From Struthio camelus (Eukaryota > Chordata > Aves > Struthioniformes > Struthionidae), in NCBI RefSeq assembly GCF_040807025.1, contig NC_090942.1:197960247-198024246 (forward strand): 64,000 nt of DNA. Reading direction: 5' to 3'. Shown here in pieces: positions 47,523 through 59,640 of the stretch. Made by a program: the position numbers and the translations under genes. The notes below the pieces were generated by a model. It made no database searches and was not told the DNA's origin. It saw only the letters and a program-made list of their open reading frames with translations. Each line of letters opens with the position of its first letter. Positions within the stretch are counted from its first letter, which is position 1.

Positions 47523-50500
47523 CCCAGAAGAATAAACCTGTAGCCCTAACCTAAGATTTTACCCGTTTTACAGCTGTCCAATTTAATAAATCCTGTGTGT
47601 TGTTGTACTGTATGGGCTGTGTAGGCTGTAGCTATGTCCAGGTGATTTGTTACTACAAATGCCGTATCTGCCTGCAGTAATGTATAACGGCTCTTATGCT
47701 GAAAGTTGTTCTGCTTCCAGATATACTCCACAAAATATTAACTGTACTACTTTTTCCCCAAATTCAAATTTCTGTGATACATTGTTACACAGTTGTCCGT
47801 GAAACGGACTTATTCCTATGGCAGGAAGCAGTGGCAAGGGCGTGCATCCAGGTGTGGGTGGTGCTGATTGTCCAAGGTGCAGGCAATTCCCATGGTCATT
47901 CCTGCCACACTCGTGTTCAGTGGCATGCTGTGATTCAGTATCACAAGGTGGTGCTCTTGTACTTATGGCAAATTGCTCAGTAGCCAACACTTGGGGTGCC
48001 AGAATCTCTCACTGAAACTTGGGCTAAATATGACAAATTGAACTAAACCGCACCATTCGTGATGATTTTCCACTGTAACATCACAGGCATGCTATACCAG
48101 AAGAGATGCCTGGTGAGAATAGGCTATCCAGGGATGCCTAGCCTGTTCGTCCTTGTTTAAGGAAAGATTAAACACTGCACAATCACAGCAGAAGTATGTT
48201 ACGATACTGAGCGTTCCCTTTCTTGTTCATCATTGAAAAACATTCTCTTGAGCAGACATAAAAATGGGGCTGAATGCTTCTTTCATGTTTATAATTTTCT
48301 AGTGGGAAGAGAATTAGACCTAGAAGATCTGTTCTGCAGACTAAATATCTAAGTATATCTTTCCATCCTTTTTCAAAGCTGAGCCCGCCACTCTTCTTTC
48401 CAAAATGAAATGCTTTGCCACTGTCTCTTACTGGTGTGATATGTCCCATTTAAAGAAAAGTATTCATCTTTTTACCCAAGCTGGACTCTATTTGTGTTTT
48501 ACTTTCTCTATTTTTCCGTTATCCGTTGTCTTTTCTCCAAAGTTTCTTGGTTGTCAGGAGGGCACATTAAAGAATTTGTGATATCTCAAAGATCCTTTAT
48601 TATTGCCCATACAGGTCTAACACTGGGACTGTAGAAATGGTTATCTCCTGTAAAGATGATATCTCAGAGAGCAAGAGAGGGATTGTACACGGGGAAAGAG
48701 GTTCTGGGACTGCCTTTACAGATGACAGAACATCTACTTTTTCTACAAATCTAGCAGGTGGCTCTGATTATAATGAAGCTGCAGGAGCCTGTTTCAGGAG
48801 ACTGGTGCACACAGCAGTCTTGCAGTTAATAAGGGCAATTAGATTACTGAGTAGGCCACTGTGGGAGCAGCTCATTGTGTACCTGAGTGAGAAATGAATG
48901 CCTCTTTCTCTGAGCATCCATTTTTGTGCATCCATTTTACTGCAAGTAGTAGGCTAGTAGGCTGTATTCTATAGACATTACTTTGTACATGAGATAACAT
49001 TTTACTAAGAACTCTGAATTGTACTGTAATAATGTCAACGGTCTACTATTTTAAGCTACAAACTAGCAAATAGAAACCCGTCCTTGTTCTCTGGTTCTTT
49101 TTGAAAATCTGTCCTCTTCATGTGATCATCTTAGTGCTCTGCATTTTCAGCAAGTTCTGCATGCCCAGCTCTTAGCTGCTTCTTGAATTTTTCAGTATCA
49201 TTTCAGTGAAATCAGGCATGAACTAAAACAGAACTGTTGTCTGCACTGCATGCACCAGTAATTCAGATGCATACAAACAAAAATAGTACTAACCTGTACA
49301 AGTGTAGTGAGAAAGAAATGACTGCAGCAGCCATAGATGACAACATTGCTTCAAAGAAATACAGGGAAAGTTTGAGCTTGCTGTGGCATTCTGGTAAATG
49401 AAAGGAAATATGTTAAGAACAAAGCAGCTTTTCTGCCTCATTCAATAGCCTTGCTTATTCTTATGACTGCCCCACTCTGGTTTTAACACCAGTGTGACAG
49501 CATATGCTGTCTTCTCTTGAAATGATTTCTCTGGTTAAAGGAAAAAATTGCTTGTATTTTCTGTGATCTTATCCTGTGGGTAAGAGCACTGGAAAGAGCT
49601 GTGCACAAAATGTTTTCTATTTGATAGGAAAGATGATGTTAATGATGATGACATTTCTATTTTACCATCTACTGGATTCTGTATCTGACAAAAGCACTGA
49701 CTATACTGACAAAAGCATCTTGCAGTGATAATGCTGGAAATATAGTTGAGACTAAATCTGAGTGTATATTAAGAATGAAATTCTTTAGTATAATTTTAAA
49801 GTACAGTGAAGGCATCATATATTTTAGTGCATATTGCAACACACACACACACACACACACACACATTCCAGGTTAAGGTTATACTTCATGAAAAAGACTA
49901 CAGCGGTCAAGCTTGTACGAGTGTACAGGTAGTATCACTCAAATGACTTTGACTCTGTCCCTGAACGTACGGTATTGTGGACTTCTACCTCAGAGTACCT
50001 CAATAGGTTCTCTATGCAATTTCTTCTTATTCCTCTTCTTGAATGGCAGTCCTTCAAACTCACTGAGGATCCCAACAATGAAGCATGTCTCTCCATTTGC
50101 ACATCACAAATTAGACTTTCGGCCATCTTCATGAAACACCTGTATCTACATATTATGTTCTCATCATTAATGTTCAGATTCCTTTATGGGTATCACTGAG
50201 CATACGATCTGAAGATAATGACATTGCACAGATAAAAAGGCGCAAAACTCTCTTTAGATGATTTTAGAATCTCTCTTCTACAATGCTGTAAGGACTGAAA
50301 TATAAGACCTAGTGTTCACTTTTCTCAGGAATGCATTTTTTCTCATTCAAAAATATATATTTTTTAATTTTCATCTTGGTTTTGTTATTTTGATTGGCAT
50401 TTTGACATAAACATGGACATTCAGAAGAGTTTAAACTTCAAAATATTAGCTAGCATACAGATCTTTTTAGGCTTTTATTCTTTGCTCATTCATGATATAA

Positions 50501-50984
50501 AATAGTCCACTTTTGCAGCAAAAAAATGCACTTACAGAGACACTAAGCCCTCATAATTCCAAATAAAGTCTATTGTTAGCACTACATGTTCAGTACTGAA
50601 AATTGGCTCTGAAATGACTAACATAAAACTTCAGAGGAAGCAAGCTGGTGGTGAAATGAAAGGCTAATACTCAACTTTTTGCATTTGCTTATGCAGCACA
50701 ATGCTGTACAAAAAGGAGAGTCTAAGCTAACTAAGGTGTCAACAGTAATATATATTCACATTGGTGCACTTCTCTCTCCCACCATTCCTGAGACTAATAC
50801 AGCTTTCTTCTAAGGAGAGCCAATGAGCTCTGGAGGAACATTGTGTTAACATAGTTTTATTGCCTCTATTGCCCTAACCACCTTGTTCAGAAAAAAACTG
50901 CCAGTCCCTCTGCATGGCAGCACAGTGTAGATTTTCTAGTTTTAAGACCTCTTCATTGTGCCAAGTTATCATCTATGCATGCAG
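47523..50984. other. Intergenic DNA, no gene seen
   Basis: It holds a (CA)n microsatellite at 49839-49864 and short overlapping open frames with no recognisable product. Confidence 0.55.
49839..49864 (+). repeat. (CA)n microsatellite
   Basis: Thirteen copies of AC are present. Confidence 0.96.
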
Positions 50985-52047
50985 ATAAGGGGAATGTGGT
51001 GAATGTGATATACCTTGAATTTAATGAGGCTTTCGATACCCATGGCATTCTCATTCAGAAGCTGAGGACATATGCGCCAGAAGAGCAGACTGTTAGATTG
51101 GCTGAGACTTGGGTGTGCCACTAGGCTTGTTGAGCAGTAATCAATGGCTTGACATCCAGCTTGAGTTTGGTAACATATAGAGTACCTTAGGGGCTGGCAA
51201 TGGGGTCCATATTGTTCAACATGTTCATAACAACCCGAATGATGGCACAGAGTGTACCCCTAGCAAACTTGCAAATGAGGAGGAATGGCTGACATGCATG
51301 CTTCAGTTCAGCGTGATCATGAGAAGCTTGAGGACTGGACCAGCAGAAATGCTATGAACTCCTCACTCCTCCTTCAGCAAGAGAAGGGCAATGTTGTGCA
51401 CGTATGGTAGATGAACCCTTGCATCCGTCCAGGCTTGGAAACAGCTGGATGAGTAGCCCTGCTGAAAAGGACTTGAGGGTTAAGCTGCCAGATTCAATAC
51501 AAGCCAACAGTGTGCTCTGACCACAAATGAGGCAAACTGCTTCCTGGGCTACATTACAAGCATGGCCAGCATAGCAAGGGATGCTATTATCCATTCTGCT
51601 TGGCACTGGTGCGATGACATCTGGAATGCTGTGCCCAGTTTTGGGCCTAGAGCACATTACCTGAAGAAGAGGTCAAGGTACCTGGAATGAAGTGGAGGCT
51701 AAGGGACGATCAAATAGTAGACTGCAACTACACAAAGGCGTGTTACAAAAACTACAGAACCAAATATTTATTGGAAGTGGGAGATGCCTAGTGGCAGAAG
51801 AGGCAATGGCCACAGGTTGTGTCTTGAGAGATTCAGGATGGACATCAGGAAATAGTTTGGAAGACTAGTGAGCATTGGGTGAGGTTGCTGAAAGCAGTGG
51901 AGGGATCTCCATCCTTGGAGGTTTTCAAGCCTCAACTAGAAAAAGACATGGCTGACCTAACCTAGTGCTGACAATAATCCTGTTTTAGCTGCAGGTTGAA
52001 CTAGAGACCTCCAGAGGTCACTTCCAACCAGCATTTCTGTGATTCTA
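50985..52047 (+). mobile_element. 5'-truncated CR1 LINE with reverse transcriptase remnant and 3' end
   Basis: Near 51000 the plus strand translates as VNVIYLEFNEAFDT, matching the CR1 reverse-transcriptase block usually written VYLDFSKAFDT; the frame reaches a stop after about 50 codons. Downstream are tggcaatggggtccatattg, tgttcaacatgttcataaca and gatggcacagagtgtacccc (later RT blocks), and finally ccagaggtcacttccaacca and tgtgattctac, the CR1 3' tail. About 1.06 kb remains of an element usually near 4.5 kb. Multiple stops and indels make it dead. Truncation at the 5' side is normal for CR1 insertion. Confidence 0.92.
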
Positions 52048-55000
52048 CAGTCTCTCCCTAAATATACTCCCGCAGCCAAAAAAATGAGGGTTATTCTTCC
52101 ACGAGTAGTCATAGAGGGTGATGAGGGTGGTATTTTCCCTTTACATTGCAAGCAGACACAAGCCTGAAATGTGCCGTTGCAAAGAAGATGCCTCCACTTG
52201 CCAAAAAGAGAAAAGCATGTTCTGCTACACTCAGTGCCAAAAAAGAAAGCCACGTAATCTTGGCAAGCAGAGAATATAAACCTAGGACTGGCACTCTGCT
52301 AAGGAATCCACTTTCTCTCCTTTGCCTGGAACAGAGGCAGAGGCAGTTCAGTTCTGTTCAGAGCACGGCTAGAACAAGCTTTGCCCACTATATGCACACA
52401 GGTGCTGAGACTGATTTGTATATATTCAGTGATTTTTAAAATAATGGCATTCATAGAATGAGGAGATTTTAGTTTTATGGCCACATGTGACAATTTCAAA
52501 TTTTGTTTGAATCTGTGAAATGATTAGAAATCCAGCTCTAAGAATGAGGATCCTTTAATAGCACTGCATATGGCAGGGGCCCTTGTTCTCAAGGGAGCCC
52601 ATAAGCAGCAACCTGGGGCTGGGCAATTAGACTACAGACGCAACTGAGCATTTGCTTTGTGTGTGGGACTTGATGGAAGTTGGGCACCAAGTTAAAAGTC
52701 TATCCCTAAGAAAGTCTAGGTTGGGGGGAAGGTCCATGGGTCAAAGCTGTTCTGTTGGGGGGAATTTGGTATGTGGAGACATGACAGGGAATAGTGACTC
52801 GCTTGTGCTGGGACAGAGAAGGTCAAGGAGGAGATGAATACATACAGAAATTCATAAGTTCAGTTGAGTCAAGTGATTTTTTTTTTGAATACAATTACCT
52901 TCCAGTGTGTTTTTGCTAGAAACAGAAGCTGGTGCTGTAAGAGGTAGGAACAAAATGGAATAATGAATAACAGTAGATTACCGAATTTATAGGACAATAA
53001 TTTAAGCCCTCCAGAGCTGGTGGAGAACTGGTGCAATATGGATCTCACAGACATTGGAGCTCTGTTTTGTAGGTCCTGTGCAATCACTTTATCTCACCTG
53101 TTCTTTCATTATAACTATTGTGATTAGACTGGGTAAGAAACATGACATCTCTTATGTATCCTTTTATGTATTCTGTTATGTATCCTGCCCCCCCTTTCAT
53201 TTCTAAGAGCTTTACTTTGTGAAGAGATTGTCTGAGAATAAAACGGGTGCCCTTTCTGTTCGCAGTTGTACAGTATGATCTCTTAGACCTTATATTCATT
53301 CTTACTACTATAGCCATCAAGCTAAAATAAGCCAAAATGTTTTTTTTTTTTGCTTTTGTGGATCAATAAACCATAACCATCAAGAACTGCATATAAAGGA
53401 AACCTCCAAAAATGTTACCGTCTGGAGTTTTATAATTAAAGAAAGATCACCAGTAGCAGACTGCCTATAACTATTGAGATATGTTGCTTAATTTTTGTAT
53501 TTCTTTGCAGGGTTCATTCTAAGTTTTCAATATTTCTCTCTAAAACATCTATTTTATAAAAACATTCCCACTGTTTTCAGAATCCTGTCTTGTAAAATTG
53601 TTTGAGCCAGATGGGGCCCACATCTCAAGAAGAAATTCCAAAATCTCTGTTCGGGGATATGGAAGGCTGTTGTACATAAGTGTGTGAAATATCTTTTGCG
53701 TCAGTCTGATTTCTAGAAGCAGGATAGCACTATAGTCAACTTATGGGGAGACAGGGTGAGGATGGAGAAACGATGACATTTAGGAGGTTAAGTCTTCTGC
53801 TTGATCTCAGAAGGTAACAGCCTTCTCTGAGCAGAAAAGCAGGAGAGCAGTTCTCCTCTCTCTACAGTATAGCCCTCGTTCTAAGACTGTGCACAGGGAG
53901 CCCTCTCTGAATGAATTTCTAGCATTCACTTGATGAAAGAGAATACATAATTTGGCAATAATTTTTAGTTGCTAAACACTGATTTCTTGCTGTTTACCTC
54001 TCCCAGACCCACATATCTGACCCTTGGGCCCACACACTATTAATATATCCTAACCTCAAGCTCCCCATGTGACTTTTCAGTCACTTTCAGTCTCTCCATC
54101 ACCTCCACTATTCTTTGTCTTTCAACTAGGACCTGTGGAGTATAATTAGGCTTAAGTTCAGCCTCTGCAGTTGAGTGGAGGCAGCTTCAGTAAGAGGGGG
54201 GTAGATAATAGCTGTTTTTCATTTAAAATTGAATCCTGGCATATGTATGGAAAGCAGAGGCAAAGTGTGCTCTGACAAGTGCATCCTATCAGACGAATTA
54301 ATACATCTTTCAGACATATAAACCCTTTCCTGCTAAAGTGTCCTTACTATATGCATATACATCATCATGGCTACAACAACACTGTATAGATTCACAATAA
54401 ACCTCATAGCATGTGAGATACTCGAGTTTTATAGAAATTGAATTCCATCTGTGTAATGGTTGCCAATGCAGTAAGAATGCCCAAAGAAGCTTCCTCTCAT
54501 ATCTCACGTAATATAACCTTGAGTGAGCTGCAAGGGGCATCAGGGGATGTCTGTGACTTCTTGTATTAAAGAAGATATGACTTCATCAGTGTCCAGCCTG
54601 AGGGACTGAATGATGGCTTGAGCTAGCATTCCTTTAAGGTGATGTGCCATTATAACAAAATGGAATTTTATATTGAGCTGCTGTGAAACACAGTATTGCA
54701 GGTCACTTCAGCAGACAAATATGAACACTTTTTCGTATGTTGGGTGTGTCATAATGCTTCATTTCAGTCTAAATTAGTCAGAAACCTAATGTAGAGAAGT
54801 TTCCTAAAAAAAAAAAAAAGAAAAGAAAAGAAAAAAGAAAAAGCAGAAAAAGCAGATTAGTGTTTTCTTCCATGAATAATGGAAATTTCAAGTCCTTTAG
54901 TTCTGACTTATAATAAGAACAAATGATGAAATGTCAAAGTATCTCACTGGACAAAAATATTTTTTTCTCAGCTCTGCTCTTTGGGAATTGAATGGAATGA

Positions 55001-58000
55001 CATGTCTCTCTACTCATTTTTTACAATATCTGTACATTCTGAGACTGCTGGAGTAATTTTAAAGCAGACCTTTCAATCCAAACCTAAAATTGGCATGTAG
55101 CCTTTTGATTCAGTTAACAGATGGCGTACGGTATTTATGAGAACAGTTGTTAAATGCTTTATAGTGTGACTCACCAACTGATAGCTGCATATTAATGGAA
55201 AATGGAAGGCACTATCACGTTTACAAGTGTTGTACTGTTGAGGGGAACGGGCTGAGCTGATTTATATAACCAGTTGCCCTCAGAAGTTCTCGTTAGAATA
55301 TTTAGATTCCTTCTCACAGTACTGTTTCTCTGGGCCCAAAACCCACTAACCTTACTGAAAAAATGAAAATTCTCCAAACCAGAACTTAGACCTTAGTTTC
55401 TGAAAGAAACTGGAGCTCAGTAATTGTTTACTTGTTAGAATAAATTTCAGAATGGGACAATACTTCTAGTTACTAACAGCAATTATCTAGGGAAAAAAAT
55501 AAAATACTTTTATGAGGCCGATAGCGGTATATGAGATATTAAATGCTAATTAGACCTATCAGAAGACATTCTTGCCTTTTGCTGGTATGAGTTATGATGA
55601 ATTTTAGATAAAAATATTTTTGCCCATTTCACAGTCTTAGAGAAATTGTTCTAGAGCAACGCGACTGAATTCCGTTCAGATCTTACTTAAAAAATCTTTG
55701 TTAGGAAGTTTTTAGATGGAAAATTTTATCAGCCATGACAAAAGCTGGAGAAACCTCTGAAGTATGCCACAAACTTCATGACATTGCAAGGATCATAAAA
55801 CTGGCCTAAATCACAGGACCTTGCAAACTACTGCAAAAACAACTAGCTATCATTCTTAAAGCACTTTTTTCCATGCCTTTATCTTGTGTTTGTTTAGGTT
55901 GCTTTTGCTTGCCTTTGAGGGGTAAAAGAGCCATAAAGAAAACATTGCAGCTGAAGTGACATCAGTGGAATCATTACAGCTTATTGTAGTTCACATAATT
56001 TAAAAAAATGTCCTAATATAACCAAAATAAAATTTCAAACCCCACTCTCTCTGGCCTTCTACATCACACTGGCAGACTCTGGCCCAAAGGGACTAGCCTC
56101 TGATGGAGAGTTGTACAGCAGATGGAGGTTTACCCATTTTTTCCCAGGGTCTGGAAGGAGCTAAACCCCACCAAGTACCCAAAGTCTACCAGACTGAGGG
56201 CAGCTCCGAATCTTCCTCTGATCCTTCATCATCTGTACAGGAATTTCATTGATCTAAAGTTACAGTATGAATGTAGCGGCATTCAAGAAAAGAGAGAGGT
56301 TGGAAAACAGCAATCTGATGCAATGCTAGAAGCTTCCAACACACCCAGGAAGATTTTAACATTGCTCTGCTGCTCCCAGGACTAATCAAGCCTTATTTAA
56401 ACTGTCTGGTTTTTTTTTTTTTTCTCCTTCAGTTCCCACTGAGCCTTTGTAGGTGTAGTGAGATTCCAGTGGGATCTTTAGCAAAGTACTACCTGTGGCA
56501 TAGGCAACCCTGTAATGTCTGGTGGCAAAGGCTGGAGACAAACATGTAATGTGAAAAGCATATTGCAACATGCTTTCTCTTTACTCAGACGCCTGTTTGT
56601 ACGTTGGCCAAAAGGTAAAGTATTGAAGATATAGAGACAGAAATTATCACAGGTACTGAGCGTCACTGACCCATGAGCCTAGTCCTAAATCGCTCACTTT
56701 GGCTGGTATTTCAGGCAGGTCCAAAGCCCCCTTGTGCTCACAGCCCTCCCTAGCTCTGCATTTCGGGTGCAGAGCCTCCACCTCTATAGCAAGGAGTAAT
56801 CCAAGAAACTTGGATTCCCAGGTACCTCAATAGGTCTGACCCTGAGGCTGTCACTGTACAACTGTTTGCACACACGTTTACCTGCATGTTTGGGTGGCCT
56901 CACCAAAAGTCAGAGAGTTTATCAAAGACAAGGAATTACTGATGCGCTTAACAAAAGTGAATGCAAAGGCTTGCCATATTAGGGTTTCAGTAAAGCTCTA
57001 GTCATCCAAATACATGTAATAGATAAAAGGAAATGAGGACGAAGTTTAAAGTTGGTCAGCTCAAACGCAAATTTGCCTTAAACTCTCCTGAATATGCCTT
57101 TGTTATCACCCAGCTACTGCCGTTCTTAAAAGAAAAAAAAAAAACTTCTCACTGATGGCTTTTAAAAACAGACAAAACAAACTGAAAACTATGTAGGAAA
57201 GAGCAGCAAAAGAGAGGCTGGAGGAACCAATTAATGAGGAAGAAAATACACACCACTTGGCTAAGCGATTGCTCACAGGTGATGTGATAAGTCCACAAAT
57301 ATTTGTAGGCTGTAAATACTGAGGAGGAACAGGAATTTAGTATGACACAGTCAGTCATAATCAGGACTAAGAGGAGAGGAAAAAAATATATGTTGAGATT
57401 TGAGAAGACCTGCCAGGGAGATGTAATAGACTTGTGAATTAATAGATGGCGCACAGGTCCTGTGGGGAGCCTCTTTGTGTTGGTAAGTAAACAGGCTGAG
57501 TGATATGACAGGATTGTTCATCTCGAACTGCTGTGATTGTAAGGTGACTTGTTAAAATTAAGCTATGAATGTCTACCAGCTACGTGTGTTTAACAGAGGC
57601 TGGCAGGCTGACAGTTTCCCAGGCCCTACATAAGTTTTGCAGGTTGCGCTGTCCTCTTCATGGCACTGCAACTGGTACCGACACTCAAGAGCGTCAAAGC
57701 AGCTCTCAGGTATGTCAGCATGGATTTGCAGTCATGCTTTTCAGCTGCAGTATAGCTGGATGGGGAAAAAGCATACTTTTTGGAAGTCTTACCTTGAGCG
57801 GGATATAAAAAGAAAAATTGAAAGCAGGTCCTTGTAAAACTTGTGAAAAACTAATGAGGCAGGGTGAGAGTAACAGGCCAGCAGCCTGGGATCACGACTC
57901 TTCTGTGGGCTTGCAAGGGAAGTTTCTGGTCAGGTTCCTCTGCATCACTCCTGGCAAATGCAAAGATTCAGCAGAAATGCCCATTTTATGAGGCACAGCG

Positions 58001-59040
58001 TTTTTTCCTCTGCATCTCCCTTCAAAAGTGTTGCTGGATGGTGCATTTCTTCAACAGCAAAAGAGGGCAAAGATTTGTCCCGTTTTGCTGCTGTGCCAGC
58101 CCTCACCCATGCCAGTGCCCCTGTGTCCATCGCACTCCTCCCCACCTCAATGGTACCTTATAAAAGAAATTACCTCCACCATAATTCTTGGCTCTTATTA
58201 ACTGAAAGTTACTTCTTGCTCTAGGCTGTCTGTCCTCTGCCTTTTTAATGGGGAATTTCACCCTGAGGTGGTGAGAGCTTATTTTACTTATTTTATTCTT
58301 TATTTGTACTATTTTTACTTATTATAACTTATTTTAAACTAAGTTTGTGAAAACCAACATTATTTCTGCAGGTTTTTTTTTCCTCTGAGAAACTGGTGTT
58401 TTCTAGGGGGTTGAAAAATGAGTTTTGTCAAAGTGTTTAATCAGCCTAAGTATATTCAGCATTTTTTAGGGGAAAAAAAAAGCATTGTAAAATGATTTGT
58501 AGTGACTTATTAGTCTACTAAGTTAGAATTTAGAAACTGACTTAATTTCATTAAAACAGCAAGTTACTCATAGACTAGATCTAAGTATTTTTATTATAGC
58601 CCGTCCGGTGTGTATCCTACACGCTGTTTTGCTCAAGCAAAACTACTAGAGTGCATTAATAAAGGTGACGCTGAGATTAGCGAGAGAGCAGCAAGCTGGC
58701 AAGGCCTTTAGGTCTTGTACTCCAACTTGAAAAGGCCTGGCTTTAGCACGGATGTGTTTCCCTTCCCAGCGTGTTGTGACTCGTAAATAAGCTTCCAGAA
58801 GTAGAAACAAATCTACAGACGTCAGTTCATCACGCTAATGCCTTTCTGCTCTGGCTTTCGACTTCGTAGGCGGCTACTGCTACGCTTTCAGCCTGGGTTA
58901 AGGTACAGGCGTTTTTCGAACCTGTGGTTAGGTAGGAAGGCTTAGCAGGCGGCTAGCCTGCAAGGTTTGGATGCTACGTCTCTAGATGGATTTTCGAAAT
59001 AGTTTGCATTTAAATGTCATCAGGTTAAACAGACCGCAGA
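52048..59040. other. Intergenic DNA, no gene seen
   Basis: The tract is mainly AT-rich with an A-rich (aaaag)n stretch at 54806-54853. Open frames are about 100 codons at most and show no recognisable domain. CpG frequency starts to rise after about 58600. Confidence 0.55.
54806..54853 (+). repeat. A-rich (AAAAG)-type low-complexity tract
   Basis: A run of A is followed by repeated aaaag and then two copies of aaaagcag. Confidence 0.9.
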
Positions 59041-59640
59041 AGAAACGTTCGCTTGCGCTAGCAGGGCACTACAGCAAAGCTCTGCGCACGGAGCTTGCTT
59101 GGCAAAGCGGGGAGGTCGGCAGGGGGCCGAAGGCGAAGACAAGCAAGGAGCAGGGAGCGCAGAAAACCCTGGAAACGCCTGGCTGGCCGAGTCCCCAGGC
59201 GCTGCCCGGCCCTCGCGTGCTGTGACCAGAACCTGCAGGCTACAGAGGGTTTTTCCGCGTGCGTGTTTTTGCAAGGACGAAGTTTGGGATAAAAAGCCGT
59301 AACTGGGATTAGAATACTAACTAAGAAAAAAAGTGAAGCCATATTTAATACGACGGGAAAAAAAAGAGAATTAAGCCATTTGCAGTAAAATATTAAAGAA
59401 TAAAGCCGAAAGGAAAGGCGGACTGCGCCGTCCTCGGCTGCCGGTTCTGGAGCGCTCACGGCTTATTTTTGCTGCAGCAGTGGCACCGACGTGGTCGGTG
59501 ATCGGCTGTGCCTTTTTGCTTGCGCCGCGAAGGTGGCAGTGCCCCCCGGCCCCTCCGTCCTGCCGCCTGCTGCCGCGGCCCAGGCAGGCTGAGGAGCTGG
59601 GCAGCCCCAGCCGGGGCCAGCCGCGCTGAAGCGCTTTGTT
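59041..59640. promoter_or_regulatory. Second CpG island, no assigned gene
   Basis: I count about 47 CpG dinucleotides over 600 bases in two dense blocks (59041-59280 and 59401-59640), with flanks near background. It includes a TATA-like gataaaaag near 59288 on the plus strand. A good splice donor, tgtgagtgg, follows at 59921-59929. An alternative first exon of the neighbouring gene (STARD13 in human synteny) or of a lncRNA are the obvious candidates. No recognisable STARD13 N-terminal coding sequence is seen, so the gene is left open. Confidence 0.75.
59484..59500. repeat. Inverted repeat, 7-base arms, in the second CpG island
   Basis: The arms are caccgac and gtcggtg around gtg. This could be a hairpin or a dimeric factor site. 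Confidence 0.8.
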
